Shown here in pieces: positions 18,675-28,652 of a stretch of 64,000 nucleotides of DNA; the stretch's first letter is position 1; every line of letters starts with the position of its first letter. The notes below the pieces were generated by a model. It did not search any database and had not been told where the DNA came from. It worked only from the letters and a program-made list of their open reading frames with translations. The translations under genes were made by a program, and so were the position numbers. Location of the stretch: assembly GCA_029882395.1 (NCBI GenBank), contig JAOUKT010000001.1, forward strand, positions 99,158 through 163,157, written 5' to 3'. The DNA comes from Gammaproteobacteria bacterium. Its GTDB lineage: Bacteria; Pseudomonadota; Gammaproteobacteria; SZUA-229.

Positions 18675-18710
18675 AAAGTCGGATACGCTTAACTAAAAAA
18701 GAATCAGTTT

Positions 18711-19007
18711 ATGAACAGAACGCTTAGAAACTTTAGATTACTGGCTTTGATAGAAGGCATTTCATTATTGCTGCTTTTGCTGGTAGCCATGCCATTAAAA
18801 TATTATGCCGGTGTCACCCAGGTGGTACCTGTAATCGGTATGATACATGGGTTACTGTTTATGGCTTTTATGATGTTTTCGCTTGATATCAGCCATAAAC
18901 TAAACTGGTCTGTGCCGTTCTGGTTGCTGGTTCTATTCTCTTCAATTGTACCGGCCGGTACTTTTTTAATGGATCTAAAACTAAAGAAAATTAACATCCC
19001 GGGCTAA
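18711..19007 (+). CDS. DUF3817 family small membrane protein
   Basis: A 98-residue protein with three hydrophobic segments. The opening LRNFRLLALIEGISLLLLLLVAMPLKYYAG and the central GMIHGLLFMAFM are characteristic of DUF3817, integral membrane proteins of unknown function. It follows the DUF445 gene by 36 bp and a hairpin lies after its stop, so the two probably form one transcript. Confidence 0.82.
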   Translation: MNRTLRNFRLLALIEGISLLLLLLVAMPLKYYAGVTQVVPVIGMIHGLLFMAFMMFSLDISHKLNWSVPFWLLVLFSSIVPAGTFLMDLKLKKINIPG

Positions 19008-19018
19008 AGCCTTATCCA

Positions 19019-19040
19019 GCCCTGCTGTCATAGCAAGGGC
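19019..19040 (+). terminator. Terminator-like hairpin between DUF3817 and ppnN
   Basis: GCCCTGCT / AGCAaGGGC stem with one bulged A and a 5-nt loop, followed by AGTTATTTT. It lies between convergent genes and could serve both directions, but the T-run is short. Confidence 0.4.
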
Positions 19041-19042
19041 AG

Positions 19043-20413
19043 TTATTTTACCAGCTTATAACAGGGTTCGTATTTGCTGCCGGGCAATTTCATTCTTTGC
19101 TGTTCGACAAACGCAATCAGTAACTCATCCATTGGTTCCATTATTTCCTTATCGCCCTGGATTTCGAAACGGCCGTGTTTTTCGATTGCCCTGATACCCT
19201 CATCTTTGACATTACCGGCAACAATTCCGGAAAAAGCACGGCGCAGATTTGCAGCCAGTTGATGAACTGGCTGGTCCTTGCGTAACTTGAGTGCTTTCAT
19301 ATTCTCATGCGTGGGTAGGAACGGACTCTGGAACTCTGAATCTATTTTTATTGACCAGTTAAAATAATAGGCATCACCTTTTTGTTTTCTAAACTCCCTG
19401 ACCTTTTTAAAACCTGAAATTATTTCACGCGCAACCTTTGCAGGGTCATTGACAATAATCTGATAATACTGCCTGGCTTCCTCACCCAGTGTAGCGGCAA
19501 TAAACTGATCAATCTGATGAAAATAATCTTTACTGTTTTCCGGGCCGGTAAAAATTAAAGGAAATGGAATATGCCGGTTTTCAGGGTGCATCAGCACACC
19601 CAGAATATAAAGTATTTCTTCAGCCGTACCGGCACCTCCCGGAAACACCACCACACCATGACCGGTACGCACAAAAGCCTCCAGTCTTTTTTCAATATCG
19701 GGCATGATTACCAGTGCATTGACAATGGGATTTGGTGACTCGGCCGCAATAATGCCAGGCTCAGTAATACCAAGATACTGGCCATCGGTAATGCGTTGTT
19801 TGGCATGGCCGATGGTTGCGCCTTTCATTGGGCCTTTCATCGCACCCGGACCACAGCCAGTGCAAATATTCAGACCCCGTAGTCCCATCTGGTAGCCAAC
19901 TTCTTTTGAATAATCATATTCAAAACGGCTGATTGAATGCCCACCCCAGCAGACCACGAGCTTGGGTAAGCTCAAAGATTTTAATATATTGGCATTTCGC
20001 AATATATGGAACACCGCATTGCTAATACCATCCGTTGACTCAAGGTCAAAGATGCGGCTGGCATAGATTTCATCATTAAGAAAGATAACATCGCGCAGCA
20101 CAGAAAATAAATGCTCATTAATACCCTTTATCATCTCGCCATCAACAAAGGCATGAGAGGGCGCTGATGTTAATTCAAGCTTAATGCCTCTCTCTTGCTG
20201 AATAACACGGATATTAAAATCATGGTATCGTTCAAGCAGTTTTTTCCCATCATCCAGCGTACTGCCGCTGTTTAACACTGCTAATGAGCAGTTCCTGAAG
20301 AGTGAATATAATCCGCCCTGACTGGTATCGAGTAACTTATTAACTTCAAGCTTGGACAGGATATCAAGACTGCCTAGTGGTGAAATAATGGCATCCATTA
20401 CATTTCTAGTCAT
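19043..20413 (-). CDS. ppnN: Pyrimidine/purine-nucleotide 5'-monophosphate nucleosidase (PpnN)
   Basis: A 456-residue LOG-family enzyme that splits nucleoside monophosphates into base and ribose 5-phosphate. It has the N-terminal SPLGSLDILSKLEV, the LOG motif VVFPGGAGTAEEILYILG near residue 254, the central GCGPGAMKGPMKG and the family C-terminal domain. The length matches E. coli PpnN, which (p)ppGpp activates. The ATG at 20413 has GAG 7 bp upstream; an ATG five codons downstream is a possible alternative. Confidence 0.94.
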   Translation of the reverse strand: MTRNVMDAIISPLGSLDILSKLEVNKLLDTSQGGLYSLFRNCSLAVLNSGSTLDDGKKLLERYHDFNIRVIQQERGIKLELTSAPSHAFVDGEMIKGINEHLFSVLRDVIFLNDEIYASRIFDLESTDGISNAVFHILRNANILKSLSLPKLVVCWGGHSISRFEYDYSKEVGYQMGLRGLNICTGCGPGAMKGPMKGATIGHAKQRITDGQYLGITEPGIIAAESPNPIVNALVIMPDIEKRLEAFVRTGHGVVVFPGGAGTAEEILYILGVLMHPENRHIPFPLIFTGPENSKDYFHQIDQFIAATLGEEARQYYQIIVNDPAKVAREIISGFKKVREFRKQKGDAYYFNWSIKIDSEFQSPFLPTHENMKALKLRKDQPVHQLAANLRRAFSGIVAGNVKDEGIRAIEKHGRFEIQGDKEIMEPMDELLIAFVEQQRMKLPGSKYEPCYKLVK

Positions 20414-20476
20414 ATATCTACTCAGTTTGTTTATCTAATATTCATTAATAGCTGTTCTGCCCTGATATAACAAGTA

Positions 20477-20944
20477 TCAGGAAAGCGTTTTCATTTCGAT
20501 AAAATCTTTTAAATAGTCAACAAACAACTCAGCATCGAATGTCAAAGGTAAGCGCATCAGCATATTAGCCTCTTTATCCAGTATCAGAAGCGTCGGAAAA
20601 CCTTTTAAGTTATATGTCTTCATGAACTGCTTGCCCTCGTCCGTTTCATATTCTATACGGGTGAATATATAATGCTCCGCAATGGCTTGTTTGACGATTT
20701 CTTTTGAAAATATTTCTTTATCTAATTTTCGACAGGTCGGACACCAGATTGCCGACATGTCCGCCAGAATAAAGCGGTTTTGTTGTTTCGCCAGAATTAG
20801 TGCCTGCGACAATTCAACCCGATTTATTCCCGTCGCCTCCAGCGCCTGCTGACCAAGATAGGTCTGTATTTTAAAAAACAGGAAATAGGCCAGCAAAAAC
20901 ATTAGCAAAATAACCAGCAGCACTCTCATTCGTTTTGTATTCAT
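20477..20944 (-). CDS. Membrane-anchored thioredoxin-family protein
   Basis: A 155-residue protein. One N-terminal membrane helix (VLLVILLMFLLAYFLFF) is followed by a thioredoxin fold with active site WCPTCRK, a DsbD C-terminal-like pattern (DMSAIWCPTCRKLDKEIFS), and a cis-proline loop KGFPTLLIL. It likely acts in the periplasm as a disulfide reductant or holdase; its partner is unknown. The ATG at 20944 (AAGAGAA upstream) is chosen over longer frames that run into the GNAT gene, whose stop lies 28 bp upstream. Confidence 0.85.
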   Translation of the reverse strand: MNTKRMRVLLVILLMFLLAYFLFFKIQTYLGQQALEATGINRVELSQALILAKQQNRFILADMSAIWCPTCRKLDKEIFSKEIVKQAIAEHYIFTRIEYETDEGKQFMKTYNLKGFPTLLILDKEANMLMRLPLTFDAELFVDYLKDFIEMKTLS

Positions 20945-20972
20945 TATTAGCTGTTCTCTTTTTAAATTCATA

Positions 20973-21494
20973 TCATCTAAATTTTTTTTCAAGCGTCTCA
21001 AGTACAAGATCATGCCGCAGCGGTATGCCATAGCGCGGCTCTTCATAAGGGAAAGCCTTGAACTTACCCGTTTTCATATAACCCTGACGCAAATACCAGT
21101 GGATTAATTCGCTACGAATACTGATAACTGTCATTAGCATCGCAACGCAATGCCATTGCCTGACAGCATAATGCTCAGCCTGCAGTAACAATGCTTTACC
21201 TGTGCCCTGGCCCTGGCCTGAAGGCTCAACGGCAAACATACCGAGACAGGCTTTATTGCCTAGCTTGCAAAGATGCACTGAGGCCAGCAGTCTGCCACCG
21301 CTTTCACAAAGCAGAAAAGCATTATTTGAAGCGTTCATCAAAGTAGCAACCTCATCATAATCGGTTCTCTGGCCTTTAATAAAGTCAGCTTCTGTAGTCC
21401 AGCCCTGGCGACTTGATTCGCCTCGGTAGGCCGATTCAACCAGTGTAACAATATTTTCAATATCCGCTTTTGAAGCCAGCCTGTAAGTTAACAT
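20973..21494 (-). CDS. GNAT family N-acetyltransferase
   Basis: A 173-residue acetyltransferase. The acetyl-CoA loop is visible as LGMFAVEPSGQGQGTGKALLLQAEHYA (V-x-P-x-x-Q/R-G-x-G-x-G/A), and the C-terminal part ends HWYLRQGYMKTGKFKAFPY, typical of GNATs that acetylate small molecules or protein N-termini. The substrate is unknown. The ATG at 21494 starts the first strand (MLTYRLASKADIENI); an earlier TTG start is less likely. It probably shares a transcript with the thioredoxin gene. Confidence 0.88.
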   Translation of the reverse strand: MLTYRLASKADIENIVTLVESAYRGESSRQGWTTEADFIKGQRTDYDEVATLMNASNNAFLLCESGGRLLASVHLCKLGNKACLGMFAVEPSGQGQGTGKALLLQAEHYAVRQWHCVAMLMTVISIRSELIHWYLRQGYMKTGKFKAFPYEEPRYGIPLRHDLVLETLEKKFR

Positions 21495-21584
21495 CGATAG
21501 TTTACGTGCCAATTTTTTTTAAACAGCTTTTATTTTTGATCTATAATATAGACAAATATTTTAAAACTAAAGGACTATTTTTTC

Positions 21585-21881
21585 ATGAAACGCTCAGACA
21601 TTCGGCATGAAAACAACAATGCTTACCTGGTGATTGACCGCGGCAATGATGCAGAAAGTGACAGCCATTCAAGGCATTACCCGATTCAAAACCTGAGCCG
21701 CGGTGGCATCCGATTTTGCAGTAATGAACATTTTGAGATTGATGAAAGAGTCAACCTGCTGCTTTATATTGACGAAAAGCTATCTCATCAAGCCTGCGGC
21801 CGAATTTGCTATCATGATGAAGATCAGCAACATAATAATTATTATGGCATCAGCTTTCTCGATAAATACCTGAGCTTGTAA
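21585..21881 (+). CDS. Stand-alone PilZ domain protein (c-di-GMP receptor candidate)
   Basis: A 98-residue single PilZ domain. Both c-di-GMP-binding motifs are present: RxxxR as R3-S-D-I-R7 at the extreme N-terminus, and N-L-S-R-G-G (D/N-x-S-x-x-G) near residue 36. Such proteins change partner binding when c-di-GMP rises. AAAGGAC lies before the ATG. A diguanylate cyclase is at 45.8 kb, but no partner is adjacent. Confidence 0.85.
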   Translation: MKRSDIRHENNNAYLVIDRGNDAESDSHSRHYPIQNLSRGGIRFCSNEHFEIDERVNLLLYIDEKLSHQACGRICYHDEDQQHNNYYGISFLDKYLSL

Positions 21882-21931
21882 TGGCCAGCCAGCTTCACTG
21901 CCGAGCTATTCACTCTGCAGACGCTGTCATT

Positions 21932-21963
21932 AAAAATAACAAAGGCCAAGCAGCAGCCTTTGT
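21932..21963 (-). terminator. Rho-independent terminator of the DUF302 gene
   Basis: Perfect 8-bp stem ACAAAGGC / GCCTTTGT with a 9-nt loop at 21939-21963, followed on the minus strand by TATTTTTA. It lies 18 bp after the DUF302 stop. Confidence 0.55.
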
Positions 21964-21980
21964 CAGGGGTGCCAGTAAAT

Positions 21981-22484
21981 TCAGAAATTACCCGCAGCGC
22001 CTGCCCGTAAAATAGTCTTAAGTGTTTTATTGACACGTTCAGCCGTTTTTTTAACAACCAGCGGTAACGGGTTTTTATTAATCAGCACATCCAGACTGAT
22101 CATCATTAACCAGTGCTGTTTATTCTCATCCTCAACCAGTGCTATTTTACACGGCATGTAGGCTGCAAAAATTGGATTATGTTTAACCATGACCCGCGCA
22201 TCATAGGGATTACAAAACTGGAAAATTTCTATTCTGCGTGAATCGATTCCCCTGGCTATCAGCTCAGCAGACAATGGCTGATGAGAAACCAGTTTCATAT
22301 TCAGTTCAATGGCTTTCGATTTTAATGCATCAACAGCATCAGCAGGCTTGATGCCCTGAGCCAGGGGTACTTTATAGAGCTGCTGTTCAATAATGTGGAC
22401 TTCTTCCTGAGCCCCGTTTGCAAGCGATAAAAACCCGCACAAAAGACAACTGATCAGAACTGTTATTATTTTTTTCAGACTCAC
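21981..22484 (-). CDS. Exported DUF302 domain protein
   Basis: A 167-residue protein with a signal peptide (about residues 1-24, VLISCLLCGFLSLANGA) and a DUF302 fold. The family C-terminal half IEIFQFCNPYDARVMVKHNPIFAAYMPCKIALVED is clear, and includes the Cys residues often conserved. The function is unknown; some DUF302 proteins bind ligands or metals. The start is GTG at 22484 behind GGGAG. It ends in a basic Arg-rich tail. Confidence 0.82.
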   Translation of the reverse strand: MSLKKIITVLISCLLCGFLSLANGAQEEVHIIEQQLYKVPLAQGIKPADAVDALKSKAIELNMKLVSHQPLSAELIARGIDSRRIEIFQFCNPYDARVMVKHNPIFAAYMPCKIALVEDENKQHWLMMISLDVLINKNPLPLVVKKTAERVNKTLKTILRAGAAGNF

Positions 22485-22551
22485 GTTTAAACTCCCTCTT
22501 TTTTAAGCAATCCATATTAGGATAGTTTGTTTTTTATCATTTATACAGTTA

Positions 22552-23010
22552 TTAGCGTTTTTCACTGATATAGTCTTGCAACTGATCCGGATGAATATAC
22601 TCTTCGGAAATGGCATAATGGCTGACCGAGACTTCCTGGTTCTGCAGCACTGACTGATTTTGGGTAAGCAAAGGGTGCCAGTCATGCAATGTTTTACCTT
22701 CATACAATAAACGATAGGCGCAGGTCTCTGGCATCCATTCAAATTGTTCGGGTTTATCCAGCGTGACTTTGACACACGCGGCTACTTTCTCGAAGCGGTG
22801 GGCGTAATCGCGGCAACGGCAGCTTTTTAAATCCAGCAGCTGACAACTAACACGGGTTTGATAGACCTTCGCCGTGTCTTCATCTTCCAGTTTAATCAGG
22901 CAGCACTGGCCGCAACCATCACACAGCGATTCCCATTCCTGGGCATTCATCTGGGCTAACGATTTGGTTTGCCAGAAGGCAGTGCCCGCATCGCTCACAT
23001 TGCAATCCAT
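22552..23010 (-). CDS. ycgN: YcgN-family (UPF0260) cysteine-cluster protein
   Basis: A 152-residue protein with the YkgJ/YcgN CxxCxxCC cluster: CDGCGQCC near residue 31, then SCQLLDLKSCRCRDY and the later CVKV and CAYR cysteines. The pattern suggests a metal or Fe-S centre. Biochemical function is not established. ATG 23010 has GGA 7 bp upstream and overlaps the end of the upstream phosphatase gene by 16 nt, implying coupling; a GTG at 23019 is the alternative. Confidence 0.9.
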   Translation of the reverse strand: MDCNVSDAGTAFWQTKSLAQMNAQEWESLCDGCGQCCLIKLEDEDTAKVYQTRVSCQLLDLKSCRCRDYAHRFEKVAACVKVTLDKPEQFEWMPETCAYRLLYEGKTLHDWHPLLTQNQSVLQNQEVSVSHYAISEEYIHPDQLQDYISEKR

Positions 23011-23783
23011 TGTTTCCACTGAAGGAAAAGTGACTCATCTGTTGCCGCAAGCACTGAGCGCGGCTCCAGGGTATTTGTGAAAACAGGCTCTGCATCGACA
23101 GTACAGGCATACCCCCCTGCCTGTTTGAATATCAGATAGCCTGCTGAATAATCCCAGATGTTTTGTTTGCCGTGCAGGTAAAGATGCCCTCTTGCTGCAG
23201 CTAACCAGCACCAGTCAAGTGCCGAGGCACCATAGTTACGTTGCGATGAAAACGGTTTTTCTTTTATGATTCGGCAAGCCAGGTCATCACTCAGGCGCTT
23301 GAAATCAATGATTGCGGATGTCTGCTTTAGATTAATTCCGGCCGGCTTTAAGCTCAGTGTCTTGTTATTTAATTCAGCGGCTGCGTTTTGCTGGCTAAAA
23401 AAACATTCATCTCGAAGCGGATCATAGACCAGCCCGAGTTTAATTTCGGCCTCCTGGATAAGGGATAATGACACTGCAAAATACGGTATGCCGGCGGCAA
23501 AGTTGCTGGTGCCGTCAAGCGGATCAAGACACCACACAGGCTGACCAGACGACAGGGCTTGCTGCTGTTGCTGCACTGTCATTTCTTCAGACAGAATGAC
23601 AAACTCAGGCCAGCCGGAAGACAACTGCTCGATGAGCCTGTTATGCACGGCATAATCAGCCTCGGTTACGATACTGCCATCAGTTTTGTGTTCTCTTTCT
23701 ACTTTTGCAAAACGCGGCAGTAATTCATCTTGTGCTGCGCTTTTAACAATCTCTTTTACTGTAATGATATCTTTAACATTCAT
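22995..23783 (-). CDS. Inositol monophosphatase family phosphatase
   Basis: A 262-residue FIG/IMPase-superfamily enzyme. It has the metal-binding ILSEEM, the motif WCLDPLDGTSNFAAGIPYFAVSLSL near residue 89 (D-P-L-D-G-T), and the C-terminal ASALDWCWLAAARGHLYLHGKQNIWDYSAGYLI. It resembles histidinol-phosphatase-like (HisN/SuhB) members; substrate unknown. It follows the chemoreceptor gene by 16 bp on the same strand and overlaps ycgN. ATG 23783 is preferred to a TTG at 23813. Confidence 0.88.
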   Translation of the reverse strand: MNVKDIITVKEIVKSAAQDELLPRFAKVEREHKTDGSIVTEADYAVHNRLIEQLSSGWPEFVILSEEMTVQQQQQALSSGQPVWCLDPLDGTSNFAAGIPYFAVSLSLIQEAEIKLGLVYDPLRDECFFSQQNAAAELNNKTLSLKPAGINLKQTSAIIDFKRLSDDLACRIIKEKPFSSQRNYGASALDWCWLAAARGHLYLHGKQNIWDYSAGYLIFKQAGGYACTVDAEPVFTNTLEPRSVLAATDESLFLQWKQWIAM

Positions 23784-23799
23784 TGTATTTTTAGATGAT

Positions 23800-25377
23800 T
23801 TATTTTCTGGCAAACTGTTGCACCATCGCCCTTAGACGCGTTGATTCGCTCAGTAGCTGGCGAGCTTCTTCTGCAGTATCCGCCGATGCTCTGGCAGTCT
23901 GATCGGCAACGTCATTGATATTCACTATATTTTTGTTAATCTCATTTGAGACCGCCGTTTGTTCTTCTGCAGCCGTGGCAATTTGCAGGTTCATTGAATT
24001 GACCGTTTGTACTGAACCACTGATCTCAGCCAGGTTCTCAGCCATTTCTTCGATCGTTTCCATGTTCGTCTCGGCACTCGACTGAGCTTTCAACATCACA
24101 TCAACGGCTTTCTTCGCTTCCACCTGCAAGCTTTCAATCATGTCCTGAATTTCCTGAGTAGATGTATGCGTTCTGCTCGCAAGCGTTCTGACCTCATCTG
24201 CGACCACAGCAAACCCCCTGCCCTGTTCACCGGCACGCGCCGCCTCAATCGCAGCGTTTAACGCCAGCAAATTAGTCTGCTCTGCAATGGCACGAATCAC
24301 ATCAAGCACAGTGCCGATAGTTTCAGTCTGCGTCGCCAGCTTACTAATAACATTAGCTGCCAGTTCTGCATCACTGACCATATTCATAATAGAGGAAATT
24401 GAATTAGTAGATACCAGGGCGCCCTGGCTGGCTAATTTTTCAGCTTTATTGGTGGCAACAGAGGCATCGCCGGCGTTTAAGGCAACCTCCTGAACTGTGG
24501 CCGACATCTGGTTCATGGCCGTGGCAACCTGCTCGATTTCCATTCGTTGCTGATTAATACTGCTATTGGTTTGCTCAACCACGGCAGCCGCTGAATTGGC
24601 AATGCCATCAAGCTTGCCTGCCGCTTCATCGATTGACCAGACAATGGTTCTTAAACGTTCCTGTTGAGAATGAATCACCAGCTGCAGCTGGCCTAATTCG
24701 TCTGCCCGGCCTGTAAACACATGCTGAGCCACGGCATTGGAAAATATTTTTTCAGATTCACGCGCATAGGTTACCCAGGGTTTGGCTATCATAGAAGCGA
24801 CGATAACAGCCAGCACAGCACTGGCTGAGATTGCGGCAATAGCCTCAACTGAAACACCCCCGGATGCTAACAATAAAAAAATCGGTAATAATGCAAACAG
24901 ATAACCGCTTATCATTTTGCCGGTTAAGCCCAGCTGAAACTTGTTTTTTACGCTTTGCCAGAGCGAACCACCGTTATTGAGCTGCTGATATAAGGCCTTG
25001 GCTCTTTCCACGATCTCAGGCCTGGGTTTTACCCTTACCGACTGATAACCCACTACCTGGTCGGCCTCATAAACTGGTGTCACATAGGCATCCACCCAGT
25101 AATAATCACCATTTTTACAGCGATTTTTAACAATGCCCATCCAGGGCTTGCCCTGTTTCAGATCACTCCACAAATTGGCAAACGCCGCGGGGGGCATATC
25201 CGGGTGTCTGACAAGGTTGTGGTTCTTGCCCATCAGTTCAGTGTCTGTATAACCGGATATATTGATAAAATCTTGATTACAGGAGGTAATCGAACCTTTA
25301 AGGTCGGTACTGGAGACTATATGTGTCTCTTCAGGGTAATTATTTTCCTGCTCGGTGACAGGAAGATTCGTTTTCAT
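23800..25377 (-). CDS. PAS-domain methyl-accepting chemotaxis protein (Aer-like)
   Basis: A 525-residue receptor. An N-terminal PAS domain (about 20-120; [43 protein letters not shown]) matches Aer-type redox/energy sensors that bind FAD. Two membrane helices near 155-205 form a short hairpin. The signalling domain has the hairpin tip [32 protein letters not shown]. No periplasmic ligand domain is present, so sensing is intracellular. A candidate promoter is 60-90 bp upstream; no sigma28 box was evident. No che genes are in the window. Confidence 0.93.
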   Translation of the reverse strand: MKTNLPVTEQENNYPEETHIVSSTDLKGSITSCNQDFINISGYTDTELMGKNHNLVRHPDMPPAAFANLWSDLKQGKPWMGIVKNRCKNGDYYWVDAYVTPVYEADQVVGYQSVRVKPRPEIVERAKALYQQLNNGGSLWQSVKNKFQLGLTGKMISGYLFALLPIFLLLASGGVSVEAIAAISASAVLAVIVASMIAKPWVTYARESEKIFSNAVAQHVFTGRADELGQLQLVIHSQQERLRTIVWSIDEAAGKLDGIANSAAAVVEQTNSSINQQRMEIEQVATAMNQMSATVQEVALNAGDASVATNKAEKLASQGALVSTNSISSIMNMVSDAELAANVISKLATQTETIGTVLDVIRAIAEQTNLLALNAAIEAARAGEQGRGFAVVADEVRTLASRTHTSTQEIQDMIESLQVEAKKAVDVMLKAQSSAETNMETIEEMAENLAEISGSVQTVNSMNLQIATAAEEQTAVSNEINKNIVNINDVADQTARASADTAEEARQLLSESTRLRAMVQQFARK

Positions 25378-25794
25378 TAATGCCCACCTAAAGTGCTCTT
25401 AACAGTCGGCAAACGTAAAATAGTTAGCCGTTTTTCAATATTATAATTGTTTTAAGCACTCAACAAACAGCTAATCTTTATTCCGATAAGTGTATCGCTA
25501 TACACAAAATTGTTTGATAGGTTGAATGAAACAACAATTACGACAAGAAACCAGGGCTTAATAATAACAAAAAATTCGCTAAAATCAGCAGAAATGCCTT
25601 TTAATAGCTGTTTTAATACACTCTTTGTGGTTTTTTTTAGAATCTGGCGTTCGGCTTCGTTAATTCAGCTGTGAAAAAAAGCCGCAGTGTAAAGTACAAA
25701 AATAAAGCGCCGCGATCTAAAAAACATTAACCTACTGCAGTCGTAATGCTGCCCTGACTGTTCTAGCTCGCTTTCTGGCATCGCATTCGATCAA
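25378..25794. other. Intergenic, promoter region only
   Basis: About 417 bp, AT-rich, between the chemoreceptor start and the end of ybaN. It holds the candidate chemoreceptor promoter at 25440-25467 and no supported gene. Confidence 0.4.
25440..25467 (-). promoter_or_regulatory. Candidate promoter of the chemoreceptor gene
   Basis: On the minus strand TTTGTT (25467-25462), 16 bp, then TATAAT (25445-25440), about 63 bp upstream of the ATG. The -10 is consensus; the -35 is weak. Confidence 0.4.
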
Positions 25795-26160
25795 TTAAGC
25801 ATCAGGCCGCGATGGTTTTGAAAGAATAAACCAGATTCCATAGAGCATTATTGAGGCAACTGGCAGCAGGAACACAAGCGCCAGCTCTCTAAAAAAAGCG
25901 AGATAGATAAAACTGGCTGTCATCATCGTCACAGACATCAGCTTGGCCGAAAATGGAATCACCCTGTTTTCACTCCATTGCTGAAGAGCCGGTCCAAAAA
26001 ACGGATGTTGATACAGCCAGTTGTGAAACCTTTTAGAACTTTTAGAAAAACACCATAATGCCAACAACATAAAGGGTGTCGTCGGCAACACCGGTAATAC
26101 CGTGCCCACAGCGCCTGTTGCAAAGAAAAACCAGCCTAAAAAGAAATACATCAGATTCAT
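25795..26160 (-). CDS. YbaN (DUF454) family inner-membrane protein
   Basis: A 121-residue protein with the DUF454 signature: GTVLPVLPTTPFMLLALWCFSKSSKRFHNWLYQHPFFGPAL near residues 19-58, and two to three membrane helices (the last pair near 75-112). The function is unknown in any organism I know of. The start at 26160 opens the first hydrophobic segment. It diverges from selD. Confidence 0.88.
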   Translation of the reverse strand: MNLMYFFLGWFFFATGAVGTVLPVLPTTPFMLLALWCFSKSSKRFHNWLYQHPFFGPALQQWSENRVIPFSAKLMSVTMMTASFIYLAFFRELALVFLLPVASIMLYGIWFILSKPSRPDA

Positions 26161-26400
26161 TAACGTTATGTCTCGACTCTTTATATAAATATAGAAGCTA
26201 ATAACACCTAACTCTAGTTCAACTTTATTGAGTTATCAGCATCGTCATGGCATTTACTTTCATAGCGCTAATCAAGCAATTGCCTGATATATGCACGCTG
26301 ATATTTGCCAGCCTATTATCAGCGCTTCATTGCTCACGGCATACAGCACCCTGTTTTGCTAGTATAATGGCTTCATTAGATTCTGACTATTGTGTAAATT

Positions 26401-27462
26401 ATGACAACAAAAGACCAAAACAAAAAAGCCAGCGAGATTAAAATGACGCAATACAGCCATGGTTCGGGCTGCGGCTGTAAAATATCACCCAAACTCCTCG
26501 ATGATATTCTAAAGACTGATCAGCAGGTATTTGCAGACACGCGTTTACTGGTGGGTAACCAAAGTAAAGATGACGCAGCGGTATATGATTTAGAAAACGG
26601 CAGCTCTGTCATCAGTACCACTGATTTTTTTATGCCCATTGTTGATGATCCTTTTGAATTTGGCCAAATTGCAGCAACCAATGCCATCAGCGATATCTAC
26701 GCCATGGGCGGTACGCCTTTGATGGCTATATCCATTTTTGGCTGGCCCATCGACAAACTCGGAGCAGATATAGCCAGTCAGGTCATTGATGGCGGCAGAC
26801 ATGCCTGTCAACTGGCAGGCATACCACTTGCTGGCGGCCACTCTATTGATTCACCGGAACCCATTTTCGGACTGGCCGTAACAGGACAGGTAGAAAACAA
26901 ACATTTAAAACGAAATGACAGGGCCACAGCCGGCTCAAAACTTTTTTTAACCAAGCCAATAGGCATCGGTATTTTAACCACCGCGTTAAAAAAGAAAAAG
27001 CTAAAAACCGAACACATGCAACTGGCTTCTGCAACAATGCGAATTCTAAATAAAGCCGGTGCTGAGTTTGCAAAGCTTGACGCCGTGACAGCAATGACCG
27101 ATGTCACCGGCTTCGGTTTACTCGGTCACCTGACTGAAATCTGTGAAGGCAGCGCGCTACAGGCGCGGCTCGATTATAAAGCCGTACCCAAACTCGACGA
27201 CATTGAATATTACGTTGCTGAAGGCTGTTCGCCTGGTGGCGCCCAGCGAAACTTCGATAGTTACGGTGAAAAGATAGCACCGATGACAGCGATGCAGCGC
27301 CAGATTCTTTGTGACCCGCAAACCTCTGGCGGTTTACTGGTCGCGGTTAAAGCAGATGAACTTGACATATTCCAGCAGACAGCAAAAACACTGGGACTTG
27401 AGTTAGACTGCATTGGTGAACTGATCGCGCCTCAAAACCAACACCTGATCGAAATCATTTAA
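26401..27462 (+). CDS. selD: Selenide, water dikinase (selenophosphate synthetase)
   Basis: A 353-residue SelD that makes selenophosphate from selenide and ATP. Its active site SHGSGCGCK carries Cys (not selenocysteine) at the catalytic position and the essential Lys three residues on. Downstream are DDAAVYDL, the [13 protein letters not shown] motif, [19 protein letters not shown] and [12 protein letters not shown], all as in E. coli SelD. A TATAAT box at 26363-26368 gives a short leader to the ATG at 26401; an ATG 14 codons later with GCGAGA upstream is an equal start candidate. The first gene of a two-gene unit with mnmH (6-bp gap). Confidence 0.96.
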   Translation: MTTKDQNKKASEIKMTQYSHGSGCGCKISPKLLDDILKTDQQVFADTRLLVGNQSKDDAAVYDLENGSSVISTTDFFMPIVDDPFEFGQIAATNAISDIYAMGGTPLMAISIFGWPIDKLGADIASQVIDGGRHACQLAGIPLAGGHSIDSPEPIFGLAVTGQVENKHLKRNDRATAGSKLFLTKPIGIGILTTALKKKKLKTEHMQLASATMRILNKAGAEFAKLDAVTAMTDVTGFGLLGHLTEICEGSALQARLDYKAVPKLDDIEYYVAEGCSPGGAQRNFDSYGEKIAPMTAMQRQILCDPQTSGGLLVAVKADELDIFQQTAKTLGLELDCIGELIAPQNQHLIEII

Positions 27463-27468
27463 GCCGTT

Positions 27469-28578
27469 ATGACTGAATTACCACAAATAAGTGATTATAA
27501 AAGTATATTTCTTAACGATACAGAAATGATGGATGTTCGCGCGCCTGCTGAATACAGTCAGGGTGCCTTCCCGCATAGCTACAGTCATCCTCTAATGAAT
27601 GACGATGAACGCCATGCCGTTGGCTTACGATATAAAGAAATGGGACAGGACAGCGCCATCGAACTGGGGCATCAACTGGTATCGGGCGAAATAAAATCGT
27701 CACGGATAAATAACTGGTGCGATTTTATCAAACATCACCCGCACGGCGTTTTATATTGTTTCAGGGGCGGGCTTCGATCCAGAATCAGCCAGCAATGGAT
27801 TTTTGAAAAAACAGGCATCCGCTTACCCCGAGTAAAAGGCGGCTACAAAGCATTGCGCCGGTTTTTAATTGACGAGCTTGAAAACAACACCGGTATAATT
27901 CAGCCGATAATTTTAGGCGGCAGAACCGGCACCGGGAAAACGATCCTGCTCAAGCAGATAAAGCAGAAGATTGATCTGGAAGGACTCTTTAACCACCGTG
28001 GTTCAGTTTTTGGAAAACACGTTACACCTCAGCCATCACAAATCGACATTGAAAACAGCCTGTCTATAGAGCTCTTAAAACTGGTCAATGCAAATAACAA
28101 AAATATCATTTTTGAAGATGAGGCACCCAATATAGGCTCACGCAACATTCCCAAAACGCTCTACTCAAAAATGAAAGCATCACCACTGATACTGCTTGAA
28201 GAAACAGTGGAAACAAGAACTGATATTATCTTTGATGAATACATCAGCAACTCATTACAGGAATACCAGTCGATACATGGTGAAGCAAATGGCTTCGAAC
28301 TCTGGTCAGAACAATTACTCGCCTCACTATCAAGAGTTCAGCGAAGACTGGGGGGCGAGCGTTTTAAAATAATAGATCAGATTATGCGTAACGCCATTAG
28401 CACACAGCTATCGAGTAATGATGACAGCCCTCATAAAGAGTGGATAATAAAGCTTTTAACTGATTATTATGACCCTATGTATGATTATCAGCTTACCAAA
28501 AAAAGCGAACGGGTTGTGTTTCAGGGTAATGCCACAGCGATAGCAGAGTTTTTGAAAAAAAATTACCACTTAACTTAA
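27469..28578 (+). CDS. mnmH: tRNA 2-selenouridine synthase (MnmH/SelU/YbbB)
   Basis: A 369-residue enzyme. An N-terminal rhodanese domain has its catalytic cysteine in VLYCFRGGLRSRISQQW (near residue 98), and a C-terminal P-loop domain has GGRTGTGKTILLKQI near 143. It replaces sulfur in 2-thiouridine at tRNA wobble position 34 with selenium, via a geranylated intermediate, using selenophosphate from SelD. It starts 6 bp after selD with no strong ribosome-binding site, suggesting translational coupling. Confidence 0.95.
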   Translation: MTELPQISDYKSIFLNDTEMMDVRAPAEYSQGAFPHSYSHPLMNDDERHAVGLRYKEMGQDSAIELGHQLVSGEIKSSRINNWCDFIKHHPHGVLYCFRGGLRSRISQQWIFEKTGIRLPRVKGGYKALRRFLIDELENNTGIIQPIILGGRTGTGKTILLKQIKQKIDLEGLFNHRGSVFGKHVTPQPSQIDIENSLSIELLKLVNANNKNIIFEDEAPNIGSRNIPKTLYSKMKASPLILLEETVETRTDIIFDEYISNSLQEYQSIHGEANGFELWSEQLLASLSRVQRRLGGERFKIIDQIMRNAISTQLSSNDDSPHKEWIIKLLTDYYDPMYDYQLTKKSERVVFQGNATAIAEFLKKNYHLT

Positions 28579-28652
28579 TACTTACTGCTTTTCACTTCTT
28601 CTGCTTGTATTATATTATTTAGTCGAGACGATATCGTAGGCATGGACACTCA

